Shown here: positions 1 through 8,521 of the stretch, piece by piece | How positions within the stretch are numbered: the stretch's first letter is position 1 | Layout: every line of letters starts with the position of its first letter | DNA from: an uncultured Pseudomonadales bacterium | GTDB lineage: Bacteria > Pseudomonadota > Gammaproteobacteria > Pseudomonadales > Azotimanducaceae | Direction of reading: 5' to 3' | DNA length: 64,000 nucleotides | Assembly (NCBI GenBank): GCA_958296025.1 | Contig: OY282430.1 | Coordinates: forward strand, 2,232,001-2,296,000 | The notes under the pieces: generated by a model | Told to the model about the DNA's origin: nothing | Database searches by the model: none | What the model saw: only the letters and a program-made list of their open reading frames with translations | Program-made: the position numbers and the translations under genes

Positions 1-178
1 CACCCCCAATCCATCGGCTAGCAGAACAATGCCCTAGGGCCTGTTCACTCTATCTGATTTGGCCCTGCCGAGAGACGTTTTTTCGGCCGGCAAGACGGAT
101 CCGGCACCCTGTGGCCCGCCCCACATGGGCCAGCGACAACGCCGCCGGGCGGAACAATGGGCTCGGACGAACGACATG

Positions 179-1465
179 TTAAGCCACCTTGGTGAAGCAC
201 AGGTTCAACTCCAAAGTTCCCAACATGATACCTGGCTGGTGCATGAAGTTGTTGCCGGGGACGTACTCCAAATGGTCGATGCGGTCTAGCAGCCGGTTCC
301 AAGCGATGGTCTGCTCCAGCCTGGACAGGTGGGCGCCCGGGCACACCCTCGGCCCTTGGGAGAAGGCCAGGTGGCGGCTGACGGCCCTGCGCTCCAGATT
401 GAGTTGGTGAGGGCACTCGAACGCGTCGGCGTCAATGTTGGCCGCCGCCCAGCGCAGGTGCAGCAGGGAGCCGGCCGGCACGCTGACGCCTTGGAACACC
501 TCATCCTGGGTGGTGATGCGCGTGGACAGGCCCTGGGTGGGGGAGCGCAGGCGCATCGCCTCCTCCGTGAAGTGGCGCAGCTTGCTGCGGTCCGACTTGA
601 TCTCCTCAAACACGCCTTGCCGCTCGCACAGCAACTGCGCCTGCTCCTCAATGGCGTACTGAGTGGTCTCCAAGCCGCCGATGACCATGGCGTAAACGAT
701 GCCGTTGATCTCCAAGTCGCTGAGCTTGCGGCCGAGGGCTTGGTAGGTCACCTGGGTGAGGAAGCTGATCATGTCGCCCTTCGGGTTGCGCCGCCGGTCC
801 TCGATGCGCTGCTGCACATAATCCTTGAACGCGTTGAGGGCGGTACGCTGCGCCTTGCGCTGCTCCTCATTGAGGATGTTGCGATGGCCTTCCCCATAGA
901 CGAAGGGCGCCACCTGGGCGGCGCCCCATTTCTCCACTAGGGCGATGTCCTCCTGGGGGAAGCCGAGGATGCCGTTCATCACCCGCTGCGGCAGGGGGCG
1001 GGCGAACTCGGAGACGAACTCCACCTGCCCCTTGTCGATCCAGTTGTCGATCAGGTCATCCACATGGCCCTTGATCATCTCCGCATTGCGGGCGGCGCCG
1101 GGACCAACCCAAGGGTCGGTGAGCTCCTGGCGATGGCTGCGGTACAGTTCGTTGCTGGGGCGCAGGGTCATCATGGACGCCATCATGGTGTTGATGTCCG
1201 GAATCTCCTCCGGCGCCTTGCCGGACTCATTCAGCGTTTTCAGCCCTAAGGACATCGTCGGCGGAAAGCGCACCGGATCCCGCACCACTAAGGCGATGTC
1301 ATCGTATTTGGTGAGGATGAAACCGTCCGTCCCCGCTGCCAAGCCCTCCCCCGGAATGACGTGTACGGGCGCCTCGCTGTGCAGAATCTCGTAGGCTTCG
1401 TACCAGTGCTCCGCGGCGCCTGAACCGAACAGGTCCACATCCTCCAGCGTCACTGGGCACTTCAT
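179..1465 (-). CDS. Cytochrome P450
   Basis: Cytosolic heme-thiolate monooxygenase of about 428 residues, the normal length for a bacterial P450. Visible motifs are the I-helix GGLETTQ, the K-helix ExxR in EEAMRLR, and the heme-binding loop FSQGPRVCPG near residue 370, where the Cys is the axial iron ligand. I chose the ATG at 1465 (MKCPVTLED) because the frame is open further upstream but that extension has no P450-like sequence. It is divergent from a TonB receptor pseudogene and near an SDR and a ThuA-like gene, which suggests oxidation of an imported hydrophobic substrate. The substrate cannot be read from sequence, and no ferredoxin or reductase partner is adjacent. Confidence 0.93.
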   Translation of the reverse strand: MKCPVTLEDVDLFGSGAAEHWYEAYEILHSEAPVHVIPGEGLAAGTDGFILTKYDDIALVVRDPVRFPPTMSLGLKTLNESGKAPEEIPDINTMMASMMTLRPSNELYRSHRQELTDPWVGPGAARNAEMIKGHVDDLIDNWIDKGQVEFVSEFARPLPQRVMNGILGFPQEDIALVEKWGAAQVAPFVYGEGHRNILNEEQRKAQRTALNAFKDYVQQRIEDRRRNPKGDMISFLTQVTYQALGRKLSDLEINGIVYAMVIGGLETTQYAIEEQAQLLCERQGVFEEIKSDRSKLRHFTEEAMRLRSPTQGLSTRITTQDEVFQGVSVPAGSLLHLRWAAANIDADAFECPHQLNLERRAVSRHLAFSQGPRVCPGAHLSRLEQTIAWNRLLDRIDHLEYVPGNNFMHQPGIMLGTLELNLCFTKVA

Positions 1466-1700
1466 GGGGCTCAATGCATGGTTCGGCGTCTTCACGGGCC
1501 GGCCCCCTCCTTGCTCAATCGCCGGCCGCCAAGAATGAACCAGAATCCCATCAAGAGCAAGGCGGAGCAGCCGCCAACCGAAACCCGTGCGCCACTCGCC
1601 GCACATCAGGGCGGCGTTGGCTCGAGGCCAATACCTTGCTGACACACCAACCCGAGTCATGCTACATTGGCGTGGCGCGACCAACAAGGAGGGAAGTCAA

Positions 1701-2472
1701 ATGTCAATAAGCGCACACTCCATTGCCCGCATCATCGGTTCGGCCCTGTTCGGGGCGGCAGCCGTCGTATCGAGCCTTGGCGCAGGGCCAATCCAAGCAG
1801 CCGGCGACGAGGGCACCGAGGTTCTGGAGGAAATCATCGTCACCGCCCGCAAGCGCGACGAGTCCCTGCAGGAGATTCCCGAATCCGTCTCCGTCATCTC
1901 CGGGTTCGAGCTTGAGCAGGGCGCCATCACCCACATCAACGACCTTGGCCTCAAGGTCACCAACCTGAACCTGTCGTCCCGGGCGGACGGCAACCCCAAC
2001 GTCACCATCCGCGGCGTGGGGTCTTTCGGCAACACCCAAGGCGTTGGTTTTTACGTGGACGGCGCCCAAATCTTCGTTGATGCCTCGGCGGAATTTGGCG
2101 ACATGGAACGGGTGGAGGTGCTGAAGGGTCCGCAGGGGACCCTCTACGGCGGCAACAACATCGGCGGTGCGGTCAAGTTCGTCAGCCGTAGGCCGGATCT
2201 GGAGACGGTGGGCGGCAACCTGCAGTTCGAGGGAGGCGACCAAAGCACGGTCAACTTCCAAGGAACGCTCAACGTGCCGCTAGGCACTCGGGCCGCCGTG
2301 CGGCTGTAAGAACCTCTTTGACGAGGACTACTACACGGATGGCTCCGTCTGGCCGGGGGATTCGGTGCCGGGACGGAACCGCTATGATCCCATTGGCCTG
2401 ACCTTCAACCCGGTGATCGGCACCCTCGGCCAGCCGCGGTTGGTGACGGCGGTGGTGAGCGCAAAGTTCTAA
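1701..2472 (+). pseudogene. TonB-dependent receptor, internal deletion and frame change
   Basis: Remnant of an outer-membrane TonB-dependent receptor. The ATG at 1701 follows an excellent ribosome site (AAGGAGGG, 1686-1693). The first 202 codons give a signal peptide, the EEIIVTARK motif and a plug domain with VEVLKGPQGTLYGG. That frame stops with TAA at 2307-2309. In the +1 frame from 2308 the sequence reads KNLFDEDYYTDG and ends VVSAKF at 2472, which is a typical TonB-receptor C-terminus including the terminal aromatic. A functional receptor has about 700-900 residues, so some 500 codons of barrel are missing and the junction near 2306-2310 is out of frame. The gene cannot make a working barrel unless the deletion is an assembly error. 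Confidence 0.85.
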
Positions 2473-2565
2473 GGTGCCTAGGCCAACAAGGGGCCGCGGC
2501 GCGGATGTCAATGGGGGGCTTTAGTTCAGGTTGCGCCGCGGCTCGGAAAACTAGGAGCAAAAAGC

Positions 2566-3339
2566 ATGGGCATGCATGAACAGTTTCGGCTGGACGGCAA
2601 AGCAGCGGTGGTCACCGGCGGCGGGCGCGGCATCGGCCGAGGCATCGCCCTGGCCTTGGCGGAATGCGGCGCCGACGTCGCGGTGGTCGCCCGGCGTCCG
2701 CACGAGGTGGATGCGGTGGCCAATGAGATCGAGGCCCGCGGCCGGCGCGGTTTGGGCATTTCCGCCGATGTCATGGACTTCACCGCCATTCCCAAGGCGT
2801 TGGACCAAGTGGTGGAGGACTTCGGGCGCCTGGACATCATGGTGAACAACGCCGGCGGCACCTTGGACCGCAAGATATACGCCCTGCCGGAGATTTCCCT
2901 TGAGAAGTTCGACGAACAGTTGACGTTTAACATGAAGACCAAGTGGTGGGGCGCCCAACAGGCGGCCAAGCGCATGACCGGTGGCGGGCGCATCATCAAC
3001 ATCATCTCCATCGCCGCGCACAGGCCGTCACCGGGCTTCGGCGTCTATTCGGCGGCCAACATGGGCATGATCAGCATGACCCGCACCTTGGCCGTGGAGT
3101 TGGCGCCCAAGAAGATCACCGTCAACTGCATCGCGCCAGGCATCATTGTGACGGAAATGCTGGTGGAAACGATGAACATCTCCGAGCAGAAGGCCAAGGA
3201 CAGCTTCGCCCAAGTGATCCCTCTAGGCCGCACCGGCACCCCAGAGGACTGTGCCGCCGCCGCAGTGTTCTTTGCTTCCCCGGCGGCGGAGTGGATCACC
3301 GGCCAGTTCATCGACGTGGCCGGCGGGCAGCCCAACTAG
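2566..3339 (+). CDS. SDR-family oxidoreductase with Asn replacing the catalytic Lys
   Basis: Short-chain dehydrogenase/reductase of 257 residues, classical length. The NAD(P)-binding TGGGRGIGRG is at residues 17-26, NNAGG in the middle, and the VNCIAPG motif towards the end. The classical YxxxK active site reads Y-S-A-A-N (3046-3060, codon AAC), so the lysine that positions the nicotinamide and lowers the Tyr pKa is replaced by asparagine. Family membership is certain. Catalysis by the normal mechanism is doubtful, and the protein may be inactive or have an altered role. It lies 93 bp after the broken TonB receptor and 64 bp before a ThuA-like gene on the same strand. Confidence 0.92.
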   Translation: MGMHEQFRLDGKAAVVTGGGRGIGRGIALALAECGADVAVVARRPHEVDAVANEIEARGRRGLGISADVMDFTAIPKALDQVVEDFGRLDIMVNNAGGTLDRKIYALPEISLEKFDEQLTFNMKTKWWGAQQAAKRMTGGGRIINIISIAAHRPSPGFGVYSAANMGMISMTRTLAVELAPKKITVNCIAPGIIVTEMLVETMNISEQKAKDSFAQVIPLGRTGTPEDCAAAAVFFASPAAEWITGQFIDVAGGQPN

Positions 3340-3403
3340 CTCCCCCGGGCCGCAATGCTCGCACTTCGCCCACGGGCGGTCGCCACGGGTGAGGAAACCG
3401 CGA

Positions 3404-4228
3404 ATGGACACGCAGGTTCTCATCGTCAGCAAGGGCCACGACTACGCCCATGACAGCTTCCGCGCCATGTTCGCGGAGATGTCCGGCGTCACCGCCACCT
3501 TGGTGGAACAGCCCGCCGCTCAAGTGGTGCTGAAGCCGGAGCACATCGGCGCCTACGACTGCGTGCTGTTCTACGACATGTCCGGCATCCCGGGCATCGG
3601 CCTGCTGCACGACGGGGCCGACGACACCGGCCTTCCCCCAGACGACTATCGCGCCAGCATCGAGGCCTTGGTGAATAGCGGCAAGGGCTTGGTGCTGCTG
3701 AACCACGCCACGGTGTCCTGGCCCCTCTGGCCCCTGTGGCGGGAAATCTCCGGCTCCTCCTTCATGCTGCAATCCGGCGAACTGAACGGCGAAATCCTGC
3801 CCGGCTCCGGCTACCGCGGCGGCCAGGGTCCCCACCCCAACCCCACCGTGCGCTTAGTGCCCCAATGCGCTCACCCGGTGCTGGTCGGCTTGGAGGACGG
3901 CTTTGAGATCACCGACGAGATCTACCTGAAGACCGCCGGCTTCGAGCGGCGGGTGACGCCCCTGCTGCGTGGCGAATACGACTTCGTGGCGGAGAACTTC
4001 ACCCCACCCCCCTTGGCGCCGCCACAAGAGCGGGCCGACTGGAACCATCCGCCGGGCAGCGACCTGATGGTGTGGGCCCACTCCGTGCGGGCCAGCCCGG
4101 TGGTGGCTTCCGACTTAGGCGACGGCCCGACCGCCTATGCAAACCCCGGCTTCCGCCGCCTAATCGAAAACGCCCTCAAGTGGGTAGCGTCCGAGGACGC
4201 CTGCGTTTGGGCCGCCGGGGCAACCTGA
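3404..4228 (+). CDS. ThuA-like domain protein
   Basis: A 274-residue protein with the ThuA-like fold (class-I glutamine-amidotransferase-like alpha/beta). Visible hallmarks are the N-terminal strand VLIVSKGHDYAHDSF, the central DCVLFYDMSGIPG, a GKGLVLLNHATVSWP segment, and the C-terminal part where most ThuA proteins end with a large trefoil-like surface. ThuA proteins are linked to sugar or disaccharide utilisation, but the enzymology of most members is unknown. ATG at 3404 was chosen because the open frame upstream (from 3251) overlaps the SDR gene. It follows the SDR on the same strand and may share its transcript. Confidence 0.85.
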   Translation: MDTQVLIVSKGHDYAHDSFRAMFAEMSGVTATLVEQPAAQVVLKPEHIGAYDCVLFYDMSGIPGIGLLHDGADDTGLPPDDYRASIEALVNSGKGLVLLNHATVSWPLWPLWREISGSSFMLQSGELNGEILPGSGYRGGQGPHPNPTVRLVPQCAHPVLVGLEDGFEITDEIYLKTAGFERRVTPLLRGEYDFVAENFTPPPLAPPQERADWNHPPGSDLMVWAHSVRASPVVASDLGDGPTAYANPGFRRLIENALKWVASEDACVWAAGAT

Positions 4229-4308
4229 GGCAGGGTTCATTCCCTGCGGGGTCGTTTAGGGCATCGCACCCATTTGCTCACCATCTTGGCCCCCGCCATA
4301 CCCCGCCT

Positions 4309-5553
4309 TCAACATCTGGACTGGTCGAAGATCAGCATGGCATCCAGCAGGATCTGGGCGCCCAAGGCCAGTTGCTCGGCGCTGGCCCACTCCTCCGGGC
4401 AGTGGCTGCGGCCGCTCAAGCAGGGAATGAAGATCATGCCGGAAGGGCCTAAGCGGCCCATGTAGGCGGCATCGTGGCCGGCGCCGCTGGCCATGCTCCT
4501 GTAGGCGGCGCCCCGCTCCCGGCAGGCCTGCTCAATGGCCGTCTGCACGAACGGGTGACAGGACATGGGAGTGGAGGCGCTGAGCAAGGCGTGGCTGAAG
4601 TCCAAGCCCATTTCCCCGCAGACGGCCTTGGCGAACGCAACGGCCTCAACGGCAAATTCATCCACCTTGGTTTCCGAATTGCCGCGCATCTCCAACGTCA
4701 TGCGCACTTCGCCCGGCACCACATTGGCGCCGTTGGGGATGACCTCCAACTTGCCGACGGTGCCAACCAAATAGGTTTGTTCGTCACTGCCGCTGCACGC
4801 ATAGTCGTTGACCCAGGAGACGATCTTGGCGGCACCCACCAAAGCGTCCCGGCGCAGGCCCATCGGCGTGGTGCCGGCGTGGTCGGCGGCGCCCTTGACC
4901 ACTAGGCCCAAGCGCCTGATGCCCACGATGTCGGTGACGATGCCGATGTCCAAGCCCTCGGCCTCCAACACCGGCCCCTGTTCGATGTGTAGTTCAAAGA
5001 AGCCGGCAATGCTGCCGGCCGGGCGAAGCGGGCGGTTCAGACGCGCCGGCTGACCGCCCACCCCATTGATCGCGTCGCGCAACTTGCTGTTGTCCGCAGC
5101 CGTCTGCTGCAGCATTTCCGGCGTCAGCCGGCCCACCATCGCCCGGCTGCCGACGCAGGAGACACCGTAGTCGCTCGGTTCTTCGGAAAGGAAGTCCACC
5201 ACCTCCAGGGGATGCTGCATCCGGGCACCGCAGTCGGAAAGCGCATGGGCCACTTCCAGGCCGGCCAGGACGCCGGCGATGCCGTCGAAGCGACCGCCTT
5301 GCGGCACCGTGTCGCTGTGGGAGCCGGTCAAGATGGGCTTTAGGGATGGATTCGCACCCCCCAAGCGGCCGATCAGATTGCCCCCGGCATCGGTCGCCAC
5401 GGACAGGCCGGCCTCTTCAAACTGGCTACGCAGCCAAACCCTGGATTGGCGGTGCAGTTCGGTGAAGGCGCGACGGGTGTAGGGCCGCTGCGACTCGGTG
5501 AATGCCGCCAACTGCTCGATTCTACGCCACAGCCGCTGGCCGTTTATCGCCAT
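4309..5553 (-). CDS. Zn-dependent hydantoinase/carbamoylase-type amidase (M20 family)
   Basis: Cytosolic amidohydrolase of 414 residues, the usual length of N-carbamoyl-L-amino-acid hydrolases and allantoate amidohydrolases. Metal ligands are recognisable: His79 and Asp81 in GSHSDTVP, the following RFDG Asp, the SEEPSDYG glutamates, HIEQGP, and a C-terminal SGAGHDA and GRSHCPEE. The lid/dimerisation region has DHAGTTPM. ATG at 5553 (MAINGQRLW) fits the family start; the frame continues upstream to 5829 but without homology. It is convergent with the ThuA-like gene and divergent from the GST. Exact substrate (carbamoyl amino acid, ureidoglycolate, allantoate) is not decidable here. Confidence 0.92.
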   Translation of the reverse strand: MAINGQRLWRRIEQLAAFTESQRPYTRRAFTELHRQSRVWLRSQFEEAGLSVATDAGGNLIGRLGGANPSLKPILTGSHSDTVPQGGRFDGIAGVLAGLEVAHALSDCGARMQHPLEVVDFLSEEPSDYGVSCVGSRAMVGRLTPEMLQQTAADNSKLRDAINGVGGQPARLNRPLRPAGSIAGFFELHIEQGPVLEAEGLDIGIVTDIVGIRRLGLVVKGAADHAGTTPMGLRRDALVGAAKIVSWVNDYACSGSDEQTYLVGTVGKLEVIPNGANVVPGEVRMTLEMRGNSETKVDEFAVEAVAFAKAVCGEMGLDFSHALLSASTPMSCHPFVQTAIEQACRERGAAYRSMASGAGHDAAYMGRLGPSGMIFIPCLSGRSHCPEEWASAEQLALGAQILLDAMLIFDQSRC

Positions 5554-5785
5554 GCCGATCACTTCGCCAACTCTCGCCAAGAGGAGGGCATTGTAGCCGA
5601 TTGCCACCGGCATCCCGGCCGCGTCTAGGCTCTGCGCAACGGAGTAAAACGGCGTCTTGAAAGGCCGCCGGGTGATGACGAACTCCAACCCCGCACGAGT
5701 TGCCGCGTAATGGCAGCGGGTTTTGGACAGGGCATAGGGATGTGCTTTCATATGAATTGGGAAAACCACAGCGACGGAGGACGCC

Positions 5786-6394
5786 ATGCTCACCCTGCAC
5801 TTCGCCCCCAACTCCCGCGCCGGACGCATCGTCTGGCTGCTTGAGGAGCTCGGCCTTCAGTATCGGCTGAACCGCATGGACTTCAGCCCCAAGGACTTGA
5901 AATCCCCAGAGCACCGGGCGCGCCACCCGCTCGGCCGGGTGCCGGTGCTGGATGATGGGGACGTGCGCCTCTGGGAGTCCGGCGCCATCGTCGAGTACGT
6001 CATCGCCCGGCACAGCGACGGCACCTTGCGGCCGCCGGTCGATTCCCCTCTTTTTCCGACCTACCTGCAATGGCTGCATTACTGCGAAGGCATGGTCATG
6101 CCGCCGGTCAACACGATCGTCGTGCAAACCCTGCTGCTGCCGCCGGAACGCCGCAATGCCGAGGTTCTAGGCCAAGCGCAGCGGCTGCTGACCCGGTCGC
6201 TGGCACCGGTCAACGACCACCTCCAGGGCCGTGACTACCTGATCGGGAATTTCTCCGCGGCCGACCTGATGCTCGGCCATGCCTGCTACATGAGCCAGCG
6301 GCTAGGCTGCGTCACCGACGAGATGCCCCATCTACGGCAGTACATCGAGCGCATCGCCACCCGCCCCGCTTTCCAAACGGCGATGAGCGCCTGA
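5786..6394 (+). CDS. Glutathione S-transferase family protein
   Basis: A 202-residue cytosolic GST. The N-terminal thioredoxin fold (about 1-78) starts LTLHFAPNSRAGRIVWLLEELG, with S/R at the position of the catalytic Ser/Cys. The cis-proline loop GRVPVLDDG and the glutathione-binding ESGAIVEYV follow. The C-terminal all-helical domain includes FSAADLMLGHACY, the N-capping motif of GSTs. A good ribosome site (ACGGAGG) precedes ATG 5786. Likely role: glutathione conjugation or reductive detoxification. It is divergent from the amidase and 84 bp upstream of the periplasmic binding protein. Confidence 0.93.
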   Translation: MLTLHFAPNSRAGRIVWLLEELGLQYRLNRMDFSPKDLKSPEHRARHPLGRVPVLDDGDVRLWESGAIVEYVIARHSDGTLRPPVDSPLFPTYLQWLHYCEGMVMPPVNTIVVQTLLLPPERRNAEVLGQAQRLLTRSLAPVNDHLQGRDYLIGNFSAADLMLGHACYMSQRLGCVTDEMPHLRQYIERIATRPAFQTAMSA

Positions 6395-6477
6395 AGGACC
6401 GCGACGATGCCGTTGCGTTGCCCCACGGCCAAGAAAAACACTGGACAAATCTGGTCAACAACGCCACAGTAAGCCGG

Positions 6478-7758
6478 ATGAGGGGGCAATTGACTAGAAG
6501 GGCGTTGCTGCAAGGCGGCTTGGCCGGGGCGTGGCTCCTTGCACCCCGTGCCGCGGCGCAGGCGGGCGCAACCACCTTGGGCGCTGGCGTCACCGCCACG
6601 GAAATCACCTTGGGCGTGTCCGCCGCCTTCTCCGGCCCGTCCCGTGGCCTCGGCATCGAGCTCTACCGCGGGGCAATGGCCTACTTCACCGAAGTCAATA
6701 ACAACGGCGGCATCGGCGGGCGGCGCATCGAGCTGAGGGTTTATGACGACGGCTACCAGCCAGACCCGGCGGTCAGAAACACCCTGCGGCTCATGCTGGA
6801 GGACGAGGTCTTCCTGCTGTTCGGCTATGTGGGCACGCCGACGGTGACCCGCGTGCTGCCAGTGCTGAAGAAGTTTCAGGACCGAAACACCTATTTGTTC
6901 TTCCCCTTCACCGGCGCCCAACCACAACGCCAACCGCCTTACGGGGACTTCGCGTTCAATCTGCGCGCCTCCTACGCCCAGGAAACCAAGGGCTTGGTCG
7001 ATAACTTCGTGGGCCTAGGCAGAAGGCGCATTGCCGTGTTCTATCAAGCGGACGCCTATGGCCGCAGCGGCTGGGCGGGGGTGCGGGCGGCGCTGCGGCA
7101 ACACGGCGAGCAGATGGTCGGCGAGGCCACCTACCGCCGCGGGCAGAAGTTCACCGGCAGCCTGCGGCCGCAGGTGGAGATGTTGAAGAAGGCTGCGCCG
7201 GAGGCCATCATCTGCGTGGGCGCCTACGCCGCTTGCGCCGCCTTCGTGCGGGACGCCGTGGACTTGGGCCTCAAGGTGCCCATCGCCAACCTGTCCTTCG
7301 TCGGCAGCGAGAACCTCTTGAGCCTGCTCAGCGAAGATTACGAGCGCAGCCACCAATACACCGACCTGCTGGTGAATTCGCAAGTGGTGCCCAGCTATGA
7401 GGACGTCTCAATTCCTGCGGTCAATGAGTACCGCGAACTGATGCAGCGTCACAATCCACAGCCGCCGGAGATCCTGTTGAAGGAGGAGTACATCTCCTTC
7501 CTGTATAGCTTCACCAGTCTGGAGGGCTTCCTGAACGCCAAGCTGATGGTGGAGATCCTGCGCCGCTTGGGGGACGACCCATCGCGACAGCGTTTGGAAA
7601 GCGCCGTGTTCAGCGTACAGGACTTCGACCTCGGCATTGGCGAACAGGTCTCCTTCGGCCCCGACCGTCGCCAAGGGCTGCAGCGGGTTTACTACACGGT
7701 GGTCAATACAGGCCGCTTCGTGTCTCTTGACGACTGGCAGGCAAAGTTTTCTTTGTAG
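6478..7758 (+). CDS. Periplasmic ligand-binding protein of branched-chain amino-acid/amide type
   Basis: A 426-residue LivK/AmiC-like (Peripla_BP_6) binding protein. The N-terminus carries a twin-arginine-like signal (TRRALLQGGLAGAWLLAP, cleavage after AAAQA), predicting export of a folded protein. The mature domain begins EITLGVSAAFSGPS and contains NNNGGIGGRRIEL, the ABC-type binding protein fold. ATG 6478 (MRGQLTRRALL) puts the signal in the right place. No LivHMGF permease or ATPase genes follow. Instead the gene is 10 bp upstream of a membrane sensor and an MFS carrier. This suggests a sensing role (ligand presented to the sensor) or delivery to a remote transporter; that is inference. 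Confidence 0.88.
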   Translation: MRGQLTRRALLQGGLAGAWLLAPRAAAQAGATTLGAGVTATEITLGVSAAFSGPSRGLGIELYRGAMAYFTEVNNNGGIGGRRIELRVYDDGYQPDPAVRNTLRLMLEDEVFLLFGYVGTPTVTRVLPVLKKFQDRNTYLFFPFTGAQPQRQPPYGDFAFNLRASYAQETKGLVDNFVGLGRRRIAVFYQADAYGRSGWAGVRAALRQHGEQMVGEATYRRGQKFTGSLRPQVEMLKKAAPEAIICVGAYAACAAFVRDAVDLGLKVPIANLSFVGSENLLSLLSEDYERSHQYTDLLVNSQVVPSYEDVSIPAVNEYRELMQRHNPQPPEILLKEEYISFLYSFTSLEGFLNAKLMVEILRRLGDDPSRQRLESAVFSVQDFDLGIGEQVSFGPDRRQGLQRVYYTVVNTGRFVSLDDWQAKFSL

Positions 7759-7768
7759 GAGATCAGGC

Positions 7769-8521
7769 ATGCCCATTCCAAAGGTGCAAAAGCTGTTTCA
7801 GAAAACCTTCTTCGGGATATTCTCCATGTTCGGCGTCATCGGCTTCTCCACGTCGGTGCTCTGCGTTTACACGGTGGACACCCACCTCTCGGCGGAGTAC
7901 GAGAGCAACAGCCGGGACATCGCCAAGACCATCGCCGACTCCAGCGTCGATATCCTGCTGAACCGGGATCTCGCCACCTTGCAGTCCTTGATCGATCAGT
8001 TCGTCGAGATCCAAGGCATCAGCTACATCTACATCACGGACGAGACCGGTACCTTTCTGGCCCACACCTTCGTGCCCGGCCTGCCCGAAGTGATCCGCCA
8101 AAGCGACCCTTCGAACACCGACACCGTGGAGCGCAACCTGCCGGGCATGGGGGATTTCGTGGAGGTCGGCAGCCCCATACTGGCCGGGGTGGGCGGCGCC
8201 GTCCATGTCGGCATGGACACCGGGTTGGTGGCGCTGAAGATCCAGCGGGCCATCGGCCAGCAGATCTATCTGTTCTCCACCGTCTTCATTATCGGCGTGT
8301 TCGCCGCCGTCTGGTTCGTCAACCTCGCGGCGAAGCCCTTGGGGGAATTGCTGGGTTACGCGGTAGCCTTGGCCAAGGACGGCGCCAAGGCGCCGCCCAG
8401 CGACAGCCTGCTGCGGCGCAACGACGAAGCCGGCCAACTGGCCCGCCTGCTGCTGCACTGCGCCGGCTTTACGGACGCAGATAACAAGCGCGGTGTGGCG
8501 GCACCGGGCGAGGCGCGGTGA
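7769..8521 (+). CDS. Membrane sensor with periplasmic domain and HAMP-like segment, no output domain
   Basis: A 250-residue protein with a ribosome site AGGAG just before ATG 7769. A first membrane helix lies near residues 12-33, followed by a periplasmic region of about 130 residues shaped like a single-Cache/PAS sensor (GISYIYITDETG strand pattern), then a second helix at about 168-190 and a HAMP-like linker (KPLGELLGYAVALAKD...RNDEAGQLARLL). It then ends: no histidine kinase, GGDEF or MCP domain is fused. The gene overlaps the next start by GTGA. It probably works with the upstream binding protein and downstream carrier, or signals through a partner kinase elsewhere. Confidence 0.8.
   Translation: MPIPKVQKLFQKTFFGIFSMFGVIGFSTSVLCVYTVDTHLSAEYESNSRDIAKTIADSSVDILLNRDLATLQSLIDQFVEIQGISYIYITDETGTFLAHTFVPGLPEVIRQSDPSNTDTVERNLPGMGDFVEVGSPILAGVGGAVHVGMDTGLVALKIQRAIGQQIYLFSTVFIIGVFAAVWFVNLAAKPLGELLGYAVALAKDGAKAPPSDSLLRRNDEAGQLARLLLHCAGFTDADNKRGVAAPGEAR

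Noticed and set aside
5554-5829. N-terminal extension of the amidase
   Set aside because: The frame is open but carries no family similarity, and the family start fits ATG 5553 well.
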